A DNA stretch of 64,000 nt from Rebecca billardiae RCC1528. Lineage: Eukaryota > Haptophyta. The notes under the pieces were generated by a model. It was given only the letters and a program-made list of their open reading frames with translations. It was not told where the DNA came from and did not search any database. Within the stretch, counting starts at the first letter, position 1. Every line of letters begins with the position of its first letter. Where the stretch lies: positions 3,410,001 through 3,474,000 of the forward strand of contig OZ251227.1 in the NCBI GenBank assembly GCA_965240325.2, in the 5' to 3' direction. Of the stretch, positions 30,885-41,212 are shown one piece after another. The translations under genes were made by a program, and so were the position numbers.

Positions 30885-31495
30885 GGGGCACCGCGGCACG
30901 CCGGGCGGCGGCGGCGGGTTTGGCGAGCGTGAGGCGCGCGGCGGCGGCGGCGGCACGCCGCTCAGCGGCGGCGGCGGCAGCACGGGCCACCTCGCCGAGC
31001 GCACCGAGCGCGAGCGCGAGCGCCTCGACCGCGAGCGCGAGCGCGAGCGCGAGCGCAACGAGCGCGAGAGAGACGCGCGCGAGCGCGAGCGCGCGGCGGA
31101 GCGCGCGGCGGAGCGCGGGTGCGGCGGCTCCGAGCGCGGCGGCGGGTCGGAGCGCGGGCTGCTCGGGCTGGACGGGCGCGGCGGCGGCGGCGGCGGCGCG
31201 GAGGGGCGCGCCGCCGACGCGCGCGAGCGCATCGCCGCGCTGCGCGAGCGCGAGCGCGCCGAGCGCGGCGCCGACGGCGGGCCGGCCGAGCGCGGCGGCG
31301 GCAGCGGGCCGGGCGGCGCGGCGGCGGGCGGCGGCGGCGGCGGCGGCGCCGAGCGGCGGCGCAACGGCGCCGACGGCGGCGCCGACGCGGACGGCGGCGG
31401 CGGGCTCGAGCTCGGCGCCGCCGAGCGCGGCGGCGGCGCGCCGCCCGGCGCCAAGGGCGGCGGCGCGCCGCCGCCGCCCGGCGGCGGCGCCGAGC

Positions 31496-31529
<34 letters not shown>

Positions 31530-32921
31530 GCTCGGCGCGCCGGTGCCGAGCGGCGGCGGCAGCAGCAGCGGCGGCGGCGGCTCGTCGCTCTCCTCGCGCT
31601 TCGCCGCGATCGCCGCCGACCCGCCGCCGTCCGAGCTCGCCGGCGGCGTCGACCTCGGCATCGGGCTCGACGCGCCGAGCGCCGCCGCGGCCGCGGCCGC
31701 GGCCGCCGCGGCCGCGGCCGCCGCCGCGGCGGGCGGCGCGGGCGCGGACGGTGCGGCGCTCGCCGCGGCCGCGGCCGCGCTGATGGCCGGCCCGGCCGGC
31801 TCGACCGTCGAGCGCCCGCCCAAGGAGGACGGCTCGCTCGAGCAGTACGAGTGCGTTCTCAACCCGGCCGACGGCGCGTCGCGCTGGCTCAACGTGCTGG
31901 ACGGCCTGCGGCTGCACTCGGAGGTGGTGCCGCCCGCGCTGGAGGAGGCGCTGTGCGAGATGGCGGACGCGCTGCTGGTGGACGGCGTGGAGGGGCGGCT
32001 GCTCGCGGGCACGTGCGCGGACACGCGCTCGTGGGCGCTCGCCGCCGGCCGGCCGCTCCTCATGTTCGGCGCGTGCGTCGAGCCCGCCGCCACGACCGAC
32101 GGCGGCGCCGCCCTCACCCCGACCGTCGCGCCGCACGTGCGCGCGGACCCGCTGCCGCCCTTCCTCGTGCAGCTCATCGACATCTTCGTCGACAAGGGGT
32201 GCGCGCCGTGCCGTGCGCGCCGTGCCGTGCCGGGGGCGCGCGAGCACACGCCGGGGCGGCCCGTGGCGCGGCGCTCCGCCGGCCCTCCGCCGGCCCGAGC
32301 GCGCGGGACAGGCAGCCCGGCACACCGCGCGCACACCGCGCGCGCACCGCGCACATATCGCGCTTGCGCTCACTCGCGCACTCGCCGCCCGCCCGCCCTC
32401 CGCGCCCGCCCGCCCTCCGCGCGGCCAGCCTGGTGAGCGAGGAGACGCGGCCGGACTCGGTGATCGTCTCCCGGTACGAGCTCGGCGACTACGACCCGCC
32501 GACAAAGGAGCAGGCAGCAGCGTTCGAACGGCCCGCGCTCGTGCTCACGCTCGGCGGCTCGCGCACGCTGCTGCTGGGGCAGGTGATCAGCACGCTGGCG
32601 GACGGCGCGTACCGCGGCGGCGCGCGGCTCACGCTGCCCAGGCGCTCGGTGCTCGTCGCCGACGCGCCCGCCGCCAGCGTGATGCTCGCCGCCAGCCCGC
32701 GCGCCACCGAGACATGCGTTGGGCTCACCTTCCGCCGCGTCGCCGAGCGGATGCACTCGGCCATGCTGCAGCTGCACGAGGCCGCGGTCGACGAGCCGCC
32801 CGGCCGGCCGCTGCTGCCCGCGCCGCTCGGCGCGGCGGGCGGCGCCGCGCCGCCGCCGGGCGGGTGGCTCGGCGCCGCCGCGCCGCCGCCCTTCAGCGTC
32901 GCGCCGCCGCCGTGGCCGTAG
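29538..32921 (+). CDS. Gly-rich protein with degenerate AlkB (ALKBH5/9/10-like) domain
   Basis: Exons are 29538-30476, 30709-32198 and 32429-32921 (973 aa). Introns (232 and 230 nt) begin GTGTGCG and GTGCGCG; the second splice restores DKGLVSEETRPDS. Residues about 265-355 (WFRAQGFASQLKKERIREFL, then LQWESPEDALAAAEALHG) could be a small RNA-binding-type fold. Long Gly-rich and alternating Arg-Glu stretches follow, typical of RNA-associated disordered regions. The C-terminal part resembles the 2-oxoglutarate dioxygenase fold of ALKBH5 and plant ALKBH9/10: RPLLMFG, LPPFLVQLIDIFV, DSVIVSRYELGDYDPP, ERPALVLTLGGSRTLLLG, GGARLTLPRRSVLVADAPAA and VGLTFRRV. The HxD iron motif expected after PP is TKE, and the distal His is missing. 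It is therefore probably a non-catalytic binding protein. Confidence 0.7.
30559..30700 (+). repeat. (CTG)n-rich tract in intron 1 of the AlkB-like gene
   Basis: CTG runs are interrupted by CTGCGACTG and TGTGCTG, the same interruptions as in the CLC intron, again in the sense orientation and just before the 3' splice site. Confidence 0.9.
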
Positions 32922-34035
32922 CAGTAGCGCCCGCGGCCCGCCGCCGTTCAGTAGCGGCGAGCGCGCGGCTATGACTAGGCTCGACTAGGGCAGCGGATGA
33001 TGAGGCTGACGACTACCGGCGGCGCGCCGGCGGGCCGGGCCGCAGGACAGATGACTGATGATATGCTGACGATCGATATGTAGTATATATATATATGTAT
33101 ACGCCGGCGGCCTGCGGCGGCCCGGCAGGACCGAGTAATCGACAGCATTCGATCTGCTGCTATTCTGCTGCAGTGATACTGACGGACGACCGGACTATAG
33201 TCATCGTCATATATCACTAGACCGAGCGAGCGGGAGAGATCATCGTCGACTATCGTCATCGCGCGAGACTATACGACGTATACTCACTATACGCGGTCGC
33301 CGAGAGGCGAGAGACTCTCCGCCCTGACACTCTCCGAGAGAGTAGAGAGACAGTAGAGTGAGACCGCGGAGCACGCCACCCGCGGTCGTGAAGCGGAGTG
33401 ACCGGAGTAGCAGACGCGAGTCACGATCGACGGCGAGAGAGAGACGCGACGAGCGGCCAGCTGCTACGGACCGTTATAGTACAGAGAGCAGAGCCGAGCT
33501 ACATAGATCGACTAGGCTACAGCTGCGCCTGCAGTCTGCTGCGCCGCTGCGCTACTCATCGATATGAGCCAGTACTGCTAGCAGTATCAGACTCGCAGTA
33601 CGGCGCCGGCACTTCAGATCATCACGTCCGGCGGACTCGAGCTATAGTTGCGTAGAGAGTGATGAGTAGAGCGCGCGCAGCGCTAGATCGAATATCGCGT
33701 CGACGCCGACGGACCGGACGGAACTCACCGGAGACGATCGTCAGCACTGTAGTACTCGCGACTGAGACGATATACTGCTACATGCAACCCTCGTCACATA
33801 TCATCGTCATCGTAATCGTCGTATTATTATTCGGGCGACGACGCGTTGCGCGCCGGACTAGTAGATCGATCGGTCCGTATCATATCCGACGGTACTCGGG
33901 CGACGGTACTCCGCGGCGGGTACTCGGTAGTCATCGTTATTTAATTAATTATATTTATTAATATAATATAATATAATTATATTATATTATTCCGACGTCA
34001 TCTCGGACCGTCGTCGATGTCTGAGCCCGCGCGGA
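32922..34035. other. Low-GC region between convergent genes, no gene seen
   Basis: It lies downstream of the AlkB-like gene (+) and the RCC1 gene (-). It contains an ATATGCTGACGAT motif at 33060-33072, short (TA)n at 33083-33096, GAGA-type repeats (33300-33360) and an AT-rich block (33935-33990). No tRNA-like or coding structure was found. Confidence 0.5.
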
Positions 34036-35726
34036 TCACGACGAAGCGGTATTCGTCGTCGTCACGGCCATGGCGCCTGCGCGCCGTCGCCGTCGCCGCC
34101 GCGGTCGTCCCCGCCGGGCGGCCGGGGAGACGACTGCTGCTGGTCCGCGGTCGTCCGCATGCTGGGCCGCGTCGCGTCCGCGTGCGGGCGATGATACGCG
34201 CGCGGTCACGGCGCTGTGCCGGTCACGCCCCGGGGCCTCCACGGCCAGCGGCGGCAGCCCGCCCACGCGCTCGGGAGGCAGCGTGGTCTGAAAGAGAGGA
34301 CAGTTTCGGCAGCCAAGCGTTGACCCAGGCGGGACACGCGCCGCCGTGCTGGTGCCGAGCGCGGCCGAGACCAAGCCGCACGAGTGCACGCCGCCGTCCG
34401 CCTCGACAAACAGCGAGTGCCTGCCGCCGACCGCGCACTCGACCACGCACCCGTGCGCGAGAGGCCCCTGCGCACGCGCGGCCACCCAGTCCGTAGGCTG
34501 CGACGGCGCCTCGAGCAGGCAAAGGTGCGAGCGCACGGCGCGTCCGAGCGCGTGCACGTCGCCGTCCGCGCCCAGCACGGCGCCCAGGCATGCACGGCCA
34601 GCGACGCCGCGCACGGCGCGCACGCCCGCGAGCGCCTCGATGCGCCTCGGGGCGTGCGTCACTTGGCCGAGGCCGTCCCACGCCGCGGCGTCCCCGCAAA
34701 AGTGCACGGCTCCCGCCGTGTCCACCACCAGGCTGTGGTAGCTGCCTGCGCTCACGTGCACGGCGTGCACGGCCGCGAGCGCCTCGATGCGCCTCGGCGT
34801 GTGCTGGTCCTCCTCGCCGCCGTGGCCGAGCCTGCCATACAGGCCGTCGCCGCACGAGTAGACGGCGCCGTCGGCAGACAGCAGCAGCGTGTGCGCAACG
34901 CCTGCCGCGACGCCGCCCGCGCGCACGCCGCCCAGCGCATCGATGCGCGTCGGCTTCCACCGCTCCTCCGTGTCGCCGTGGCCGAGCTGGCCGTCGGAGT
35001 TGGAGCCCCAGCTGTACGCACGGCCCGCGGCGCTGAGCGCGAGGCTGCCGCAACGCACACGGCGGGCTCACCGCGCAGCGTATGGGCGCGCGCAAAGTGG
35101 CGCCGTGGCCGATCGTTGCCCAGGCCTAGCTGGCCGCGCTCGTTCTCGCCGCAGCCGTACACGGCGCCGGCGTCGCTCAGCGCGAGCAGGTGGGCCGCAC
35201 CCGCAGCCACCGCGCGCACGCGCACCGCCGAGAGCGAGCCGACGCGCTCGGGCAAGTCCACAGCGTCCCGGTTCCCACGGCCTAGCGCCATGTGCGCCCG
35301 GCGGGTCCCCGTCTGCATCCACGTAGACTCCTCGCCGCACGTGTGCAGCCCGCCCTCCGCATCCACAAACGCGCTGAACCCCTCCCCGCACGCGACGACG
35401 GCCGAGTGCGCGCGCGCGCGCGCGTGCACGCGCTCGCGTGCGAAGAGCTCCTCCGTCCAGGTGCGCACGTCGCGGGGCAGCGCCGCCGGAAGTGCGCGAG
35501 CGTGCCCGCGCGCGCGAGCGCGCGCGCGCAGCGCGTGCTCGACCGGAGAGCGCTCGCCCGGCGCGCCGCGGAAGAGGCGCGCCGCGGCGTTGGCGGCGGA
35601 GAGGTCACGTGGCCGGTCGAGCATCGAGACGATGCGCTCGACGACCTCCACGGGCAGCTCGGCCAGCGCGCAGCCGGACGACGAGGGCGCAGGCGCCGTC
35701 GGGGCGAGCGGCTCGGAGAGCGCCAT
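34036..35726 (-). pseudogene. F-box/RCC1-repeat protein with a frameshift
   Basis: Reading from the Met at 35726, an F-box-like helix set (ALAELPVEVVERIVSMLDRP) is followed by RCC1 propeller repeats (AVYGCGENERGQLGLGN, then in a second frame AYSWGSNSDGQLGHGD, AVYSCGDGLYGRLGHGG, AVHFCGDAAAWDGLGQ). The frame shifts at about 35055-35090, in the middle of a repeat. No plausible intron removes it: the candidate GTGAGC-AG segments are only 27 or 39 nt and both are multiples of three. The second frame runs to the stop at 34036. A 48-nt in-frame intron (CTCTCTTTCAG acceptor near 34290) is possible in the 3' part. F-box/RCC1 proteins usually act in ubiquitin ligase targeting. The shift could be an assembly or sequencing error; if so this is an intact gene of about 560 aa. 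Confidence 0.72.
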
Positions 35727-37645
35727 CGGCGTGGCGAGAGGTGTGGCGGAGCGACGACGGTTGGCCACCGCAAGGGAGTCGGCACCGCGCGCTGCCGCGC
35801 TCCGCCGACAGCCGTCGCAAGGGAGGGTGCTTCCGCCACCGGCCGACCGCATTGAGAATGTCCGGGCCGCGAGTATGGCCGAGGATGCCCGGGCTGAGCA
35901 CGGGCGCGACACGAGCGCGACGCGAGATGGCACCTCCGCGCGTCTCCTCACGCGGAGAAGCACGCATACGTATTGCAGCCCATCGCCACGCACCTCCTGC
36001 GATGCCTCGTGCGTGTCGTGCCGCGCATCGCCCGCGTGGGCGCAGCACAGTCGGAGCGCGTGCGCGGGCCGCGACCAGTCCACCGATCAGATGCGCTGGT
36101 GAGGGCGCACGCACGGGCCAGGTATGCGTCACGCGCGGGCAGCCGGCGCTCGCGCGCCAAGCGGTCTCCCAGTTGCGCGCACGCGCCGCGCGAAGCGATC
36201 CGAGTCGTCGCCCATGCGCGCGCATCGGCATCTCGGCTGATTGCGCGTGTGGGCGCTCACGGCGATGCGCGCGGACACAGGCGCCGTCGGGCAGTACGCG
36301 ACGGCTCTCGCGCGCACCCTACGCGAGCATAACACGCCGTGCACGCCGGCCGCTCGGGTGGACCGCGCAGCGCCGCGCAAGCGGAGAGCGGTGCGGCCGC
36401 GCGGGAGGCGAATCGGCAGGGCGCGCGGCGGACGGCTCGTCGGGTGCGCGCGCGCGCTCGCGACGACAAGGGCGAGCGCGCCTAGCCCTGCGCCGATGGC
36501 GGGCTGGCGGGATGAGCGCCGCCGCACGGCGGCGCGGTCTCGGCGCGAGGCATCTTGGCGGGGTAGCGCGAGCCGCCAGGAGCGGATGGCGCCATTCGCG
36601 GATTCCGCGCCCCGAGCCGCGGGGTATGTACTGATGTTCGGCCTGAACGGGAAATACGTTGATTATCAGGCCGGCCGAGGAATCCGAAGTCATTCAGAAG
36701 CCAGACGCCACGAGTGGCGGTCTAGGTGGTTCACCGTGGTTGCGCCTCTCGTGCGGATGCGCGCGCGCCGATTGGGCGCTTTGATTGTCCGCTTACCGCC
36801 GGCGCATCTGGAAGAGCCTCGGATTCCGCCGCGCCCGCTGTGCGAAGGGGAGCCAAAGGCACCGGCCCACGCTCGCGCGAATTCGCGAGAAGTCGTCGGA
36901 TTTCGCTTTTTTTTGCGGCCTCGGGCCGCGCGGAATTCACGCCGACGGCGCGCTCGCGCCCGGGGCGCCTCGCCGCCCGGCCGTACAGCATCGCGCCGGC
37001 CGTGGGCTGGCGCACGGCGCTCGCTCGCGCGCAAGCGGCGCGCGGGCGGGGCCGAGGGGCGCTCGCGGGCGCGGCCAGCCGTGCGGGTCCGCGCCTCGCC
37101 GCGCGAGCGCCGCCGCTCGAGTAGCGCTTTCTCCGCGCCGCCGCGCGCCGGAGCCATCACTCACACCCAGTGTCCGACCGATGCGAATCGCTCGCGGCGC
37201 GCGACGAGCACGCGTGGCCGCACGCGCGCGGCCGTCGGGCTGGCGCGAGCGAGGGCGCGACGATGTGCGCGGCGGTGGGCTCGAGCCGCGCGGGCCGCGC
37301 CGCTGCGCCCGCGGCGCTCGCCACGGCGCCGCCAGCGTACTTGCGCCGCCCCGCCGCCGGGCCGGACCGATTGTGCTGGCCGCCGAGGCCCCCCGCGCGG
37401 AGTCTTTCGGGCGAGGGCCGCCCCGCTCTCCGGATAAGAAATTGCAATTCCTCGCGCGCGCATCATCCGTTTCGGCGCGAAGATGAGGGCGAACGTGCGG
37501 TGTGCGGTGCAAAGCCATCAAGCGGCGGCGGCCGGTCCCTCGCGACCAACGACCGTCTCGTCAGCACCGCACGGCACGGCAAAACATCGCGTCTCGGTCG
37601 CGCGCCGCCGCATCTCCGCACGACTCGCCGTCCCCGCGCGCGACG
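35727..37645. other. Divergent intergenic region, no convincing gene
   Basis: About 1.9 kb between the RCC1 start (-) and the Ser/Ala-rich gene start (+). Composition is GC-rich with lower-GC patches at 36640-36720 and 36890-36920 (TTCGCTTTTTTTTGCGG). Open frames are compositional. I see no repeat or RNA gene. Confidence 0.45.
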
Positions 37646-40600
37646 ATGACGGACTCGTACGCCGACCTCTCGCCGCTGCGCGTGCTCTACTCGGAGGCGC
37701 AGCTCGCGCACCTCACCGCGCTGATGGGCCTGCCGCCGCCCGCCCCCTCCAGCCCGCGCGACGCGTACCTCGCCGCGCTCGGCGCGCTCGACCTGCACGC
37801 GCACATCAAGCCGCTCGCCGCCGCGCGCTTCCAGATCGAGTCGGAGTCGGACGTGGACGGCGACGCGGCGTACGCCGCGGCGTGGCTCGCGGAGATCTAC
37901 AAGCGCGACGCGAAGGCGAAGGACAACCAGCGCTTCCAGCTCGCGCTGCTCAAGGTGCGCCAGGCCGTGGGCGGGCTGGCGATGCAAGTGCGCGAGGTCG
38001 CGGGCAACGGCCTCTACCCGGACGTGGCGGCGGCGGCGCTCGGCGCGGCGGCGCCGCCGGCGGTGGCGCGCAAGCCGAGCGGCGCGCAGGCCACCAACGC
38101 CGACGCCGGCTCGGCGCCCGACTCGCCGCGCTCGCTCGCCGACACGTGCGAGCAGCCGCGCACGCCCGCGCCGCCCGCGCGCGCCTTGCCGCTCGGCAAG
38201 GCCGCCGACGAGGCGGCGGAGGAGGAGGAGGAGGAGGAGGAGGAGGAGGAGGGCGCCGCGGAGTCGGAGGGGTACGAGTCGGCGGAGCAGCCGCCGCGCG
38301 CCGCCGAGGGCGCGCGCTCCGACGAGGACGAGGACGAGGAGGCCGCCGCCGCGGTCGCGGAGGCGGAGGCGGCGGCCGCGGCGGCGCCGACCCAGCCGGC
38401 CGTGGCGGAGGGCGCGGCGGCGGAGGCGTTCGAGGAGGCCCTGTCCGAGGCGGAGGGCTCGGCCTCGTCGGGCCCGGCCTCGCCGCGCTCGCCGCACCAC
38501 CACGCCGCCGCCGTCCACCACCACCACCACCCGCCGCTCGCGCGCGGCCCGTCGCGGCCGGAGTCGGTCGGCTCGGCGGAGGCGGAGGCGGAGGCGGAGG
38601 CGGAGGCGGAGGCGGAGGAGCTGAGCGCGGCGTCGTCGTCGCCGCGCCTCAGCTCGCGCTCGGCCACGCCAGAGTCGGTGGGCGCGGCGGAGGAGGCGGC
38701 GGCGGCCGTCGCACACGGCGAGTACGCGCACGAAGTGCACGAGGAGGAGGAGGAGGAGGAGGAGGAGGAGGGCGAGGAGCGCGCCTCGTCCGTCGGCGAG
38801 GACGAGGCGGCGTCGGTGCGCTCGGCCTCGTCGGGCGCGCGCAGCTCGACGCGCAGCGCGTCGGCCGCGCCGTCGGTGGCGGGCGAGGTGGGCGCCGCCG
38901 CCCAGCTGCCGCTGCCGCGCAGCGCCGCGTCGTCGCACCGCGGCTCTCGCGCGCCGTCCGAGGCGGCGGCGCCGCCGTCGGCGCCGGCGTCGCACCGCAG
39001 CTCGCGCGCGCCGTCGGCTGCGCCGTCGGTACCGCCCTCGCCCAAGCCGCAGTCGAGCGCGGCGCACTCGCACCGCAGCTCGCGCGCGCCCTCCGAGGCG
39101 GCGCGCTCGGTGCCGCCCTCGCCGCAGCCGCGCTCGGCGGCCAGCTCGGCGCTCGGCTCGCGCCAGCCATCGCGCGCCCCGTCGGAGGCGGCGCCGTCCG
39201 TGCCGGCGTCGCACCTCAGCTCGCGCTCAGCCACGCTCCAGCCTGAGGAGCCCGCCGCCGCCGACGGCGCCGCGTCGGTGCGCTCGGCCGCGTCGGCCGC
39301 GGCGGCGGCGCGCTCGGCCGCGGGCTCGCACCGCTCGTCGGCCGCGCCGTCGCGCGCGTCGCCCGCCGCGTCGGCGGCGCCGTCCAAGCTGAGCTCGCGC
39401 TCGGCGACGCCGGCGGCGGAGGGCCTCTCGGTGCCGGCGTCGCCGCGCACGCCGATGCACGCGCCCGCGCTCGGCGGCCCGTCCGCGCCGCCCTCCGAGT
39501 TTGAGTTCGACGCGGACGCGCACGCCAAGCCGGCGCACTCGCACTCGGCGCACCCGTCCGCGCCGCCCTCCGCGCCGCGCTCGGCGCACAGCTCGGCCTC
39601 GCCCTCGTCCTTTGACGGCGACATGAGCCACCTCGCGCCGCCCGTCTCGGGGATGCACACGGCGGCGGGCACGCCCGCGCCGAGCGCGGCGCACACGCCC
39701 GCGTCGCGCGCGGCGGCCGACGTGCCGCGCGACGTCTCGCAGCTGCAGCTGCCGTCCGCGGCGGCGGCCTCATCCAAGCCCAGCTCGCGCGCGCCGTCCG
39801 AGGCGGCGGCGGCGCGCTCGCACCGCAGCTCGCGCTCGGCGACGCCGCGCGCCACGCCCGCGCCGTCGGAGGCGGGCGAGCTGCAGCCGCCGTCGGTGCC
39901 GCCCTCGCCGCAGCCGCAGTCGAGCGCGGCGCACTCGCACCGCAGCTCGCGCGCGCCCTCCGAGGCGGCGCACTCGGTGCCGCCCTCGCCGCAGCCGCGC
40001 TCGGCGGCGAGCTCGGCGCTCGGCTCGCGCCAGCCATCGCACGCGCTGTCGGCGCGCGGCGCGGACGACGGCGCGTCGGAGGCGGGCTCGGAGGCGTCGT
40101 CGCACGCACCGTCGTCGCGCGGCTCGTCGCAGAGCTACGCCTCGGCCGACTCGGCCGGCGCCGCGTCCGTGCCCTCCCGCTCCAAGCTCGTGCCGCCGGC
40201 CGTGCGCGTGACGGTGTCCGTGCCGAGCTCGCGAGGCTCCTCCGGCGCGCCGTCCGCGCGCTCGTCGCGCGCCGCGTCCGTCGCGGACGGCTCGGCGCCG
40301 GGCTCGCCCGCGCACGCGGGGGGCTCCGGCGCGGGCTCAAGGCTCAGCTCGCGCACGCTCACGCCCGCGCCGTCTGAGGCGGGCGACGCGGCCGCACCGC
40401 GCTGGCCGGCGGACGGCTCGGCGGCGGCCTCGTCCAAGCCCAGCTCGCGCGCGCCGTCCGAGGCGGCGGCGGCGCGCTCGCACCGCAGCTCGCGCTCGGC
40501 CACGCCGCGCGCCACGCCCGCGCCATCCGAGGCGGGCGACGCGGAGGCGCCGCGCTCGCCCTCGGTCGCGCGCTCGCACCGCAGCTCGCGCGCGCCCTCC

Positions 40601-41212
40601 GAGGCGGCGCACTCGAAGCGCAGCTCGCGCTCGGCCACGCCGCGTGCCACGCCCGCGCCGTCCGAGGCGGGCGAGCTGCAGCCGCCGTCGATGCCGCCCT
40701 CGCCCAAGCCGCAGTCGAGCGCGGCGCACTCGCACCGCAGCTCGCGCGCGCCCTCCGAGGCGGCGCACTCGGTGCCGCCCTCGCCGCAGCCGCGCTCGGC
40801 GGCCAGCTCGGCGCTCGGCTCGCGCCAGCCATCGCGCGCGCCGTCGGAGGCGGCGCCGTCCGTGCCGGCGTCGCACCGCAGCTCCCGTGCCCCGTCCGAG
40901 GCTGCGGCACCGCCGTCGGTGCCCGCGTCGCACCGCAGCTCGCGCGCGCCGTCCGAGGCGGCGCACTCGACGCCGCCCTCGGCCGCGGGCTCGCGGCTCG
41001 GCTCGCGCGCGCCCACGCCCGCTGCGTCGGAGGCGGCGGCGCCCGCCTCGCCCAAGCCGGCGCCGCCGCCGCCGAGGCGGATGTCGCTCACCGTGCCGCC
41101 GCCCGCGCTCACGCCTCGCTCGCTCACGCCGCCGGCGGGCGTGTCCGCGCGCCGCGCCACCGGCGAGTCAACCGCGCCGCCGTCGCCGCGGTCGGTGGCG
41201 ACAGTCGGCTGA
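37646..41212 (+). CDS. Large Ser/Ala/Arg-rich repeat protein, function unknown
   Basis: A 1,188-aa single-exon protein. The first 135 residues (MTDSYADLSPLRVLYSEAQL to about GNGLYPDV) are helical, of normal composition and probably folded; no family was recognised. The rest is low-complexity: acidic Glu runs (about 190-205 and 365-375), a His run (about 288-295), then about 750 residues built from variants of the units SHRSSRAPSEAA, SKPSSRAPSEAA and SVPPSPQPRSAAS. These are many potential phosphorylation sites in a basic-Ser context, as in scaffold or SR-like proteins. DNA-level repeats (for example 39900-40030 against 40680-40820) show recent internal duplication. The start was taken at 37646 because the sequence upstream is Arg-rich and unlike a protein. 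Confidence 0.68.
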   Translation: MTDSYADLSPLRVLYSEAQLAHLTALMGLPPPAPSSPRDAYLAALGALDLHAHIKPLAAARFQIESESDVDGDAAYAAAWLAEIYKRDAKAKDNQRFQLALLKVRQAVGGLAMQVREVAGNGLYPDVAAAALGAAAPPAVARKPSGAQATNADAGSAPDSPRSLADTCEQPRTPAPPARALPLGKAADEAAEEEEEEEEEEEGAAESEGYESAEQPPRAAEGARSDEDEDEEAAAAVAEAEAAAAAAPTQPAVAEGAAAEAFEEALSEAEGSASSGPASPRSPHHHAAAVHHHHHPPLARGPSRPESVGSAEAEAEAEAEAEAEELSAASSSPRLSSRSATPESVGAAEEAAAAVAHGEYAHEVHEEEEEEEEEEGEERASSVGEDEAASVRSASSGARSSTRSASAAPSVAGEVGAAAQLPLPRSAASSHRGSRAPSEAAAPPSAPASHRSSRAPSAAPSVPPSPKPQSSAAHSHRSSRAPSEAARSVPPSPQPRSAASSALGSRQPSRAPSEAAPSVPASHLSSRSATLQPEEPAAADGAASVRSAASAAAAARSAAGSHRSSAAPSRASPAASAAPSKLSSRSATPAAEGLSVPASPRTPMHAPALGGPSAPPSEFEFDADAHAKPAHSHSAHPSAPPSAPRSAHSSASPSSFDGDMSHLAPPVSGMHTAAGTPAPSAAHTPASRAAADVPRDVSQLQLPSAAAASSKPSSRAPSEAAAARSHRSSRSATPRATPAPSEAGELQPPSVPPSPQPQSSAAHSHRSSRAPSEAAHSVPPSPQPRSAASSALGSRQPSHALSARGADDGASEAGSEASSHAPSSRGSSQSYASADSAGAASVPSRSKLVPPAVRVTVSVPSSRGSSGAPSARSSRAASVADGSAPGSPAHAGGSGAGSRLSSRTLTPAPSEAGDAAAPRWPADGSAAASSKPSSRAPSEAAAARSHRSSRSATPRATPAPSEAGDAEAPRSPSVARSHRSSRAPSEAAHSKRSSRSATPRATPAPSEAGELQPPSMPPSPKPQSSAAHSHRSSRAPSEAAHSVPPSPQPRSAASSALGSRQPSRAPSEAAPSVPASHRSSRAPSEAAAPPSVPASHRSSRAPSEAAHSTPPSAAGSRLGSRAPTPAASEAAAPASPKPAPPPPRRMSLTVPPPALTPRSLTPPAGVSARRATGESTAPPSPRSVATVG
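39890..40870 (+). repeat. Internal coding repeats in the Ser/Ala-rich gene
   Basis: Blocks of about 130 bases coding for QSSAAHSHRSSRAPSEAA and the following PPSPQPRSAASSALGSRQPS recur at about 39910-40035 and 40710-40835, with another at 39050-39175. Identity is high, consistent with unequal exchange. Confidence 0.8.

Noticed and set aside
29538-32921. U2SURP/SR140-like splicing factor
   Set aside because: Gly-rich and Arg-Glu stretches suggested it, but no SURP or CID motif is present and the C-terminal part fits the AlkB fold better.
35055-35090. Tiny intron explaining the RCC1 frame change
   Set aside because: Possible GTGAGC-AG segments are 27 or 39 nt, far below other introns here, and being multiples of three they do not change the frame.
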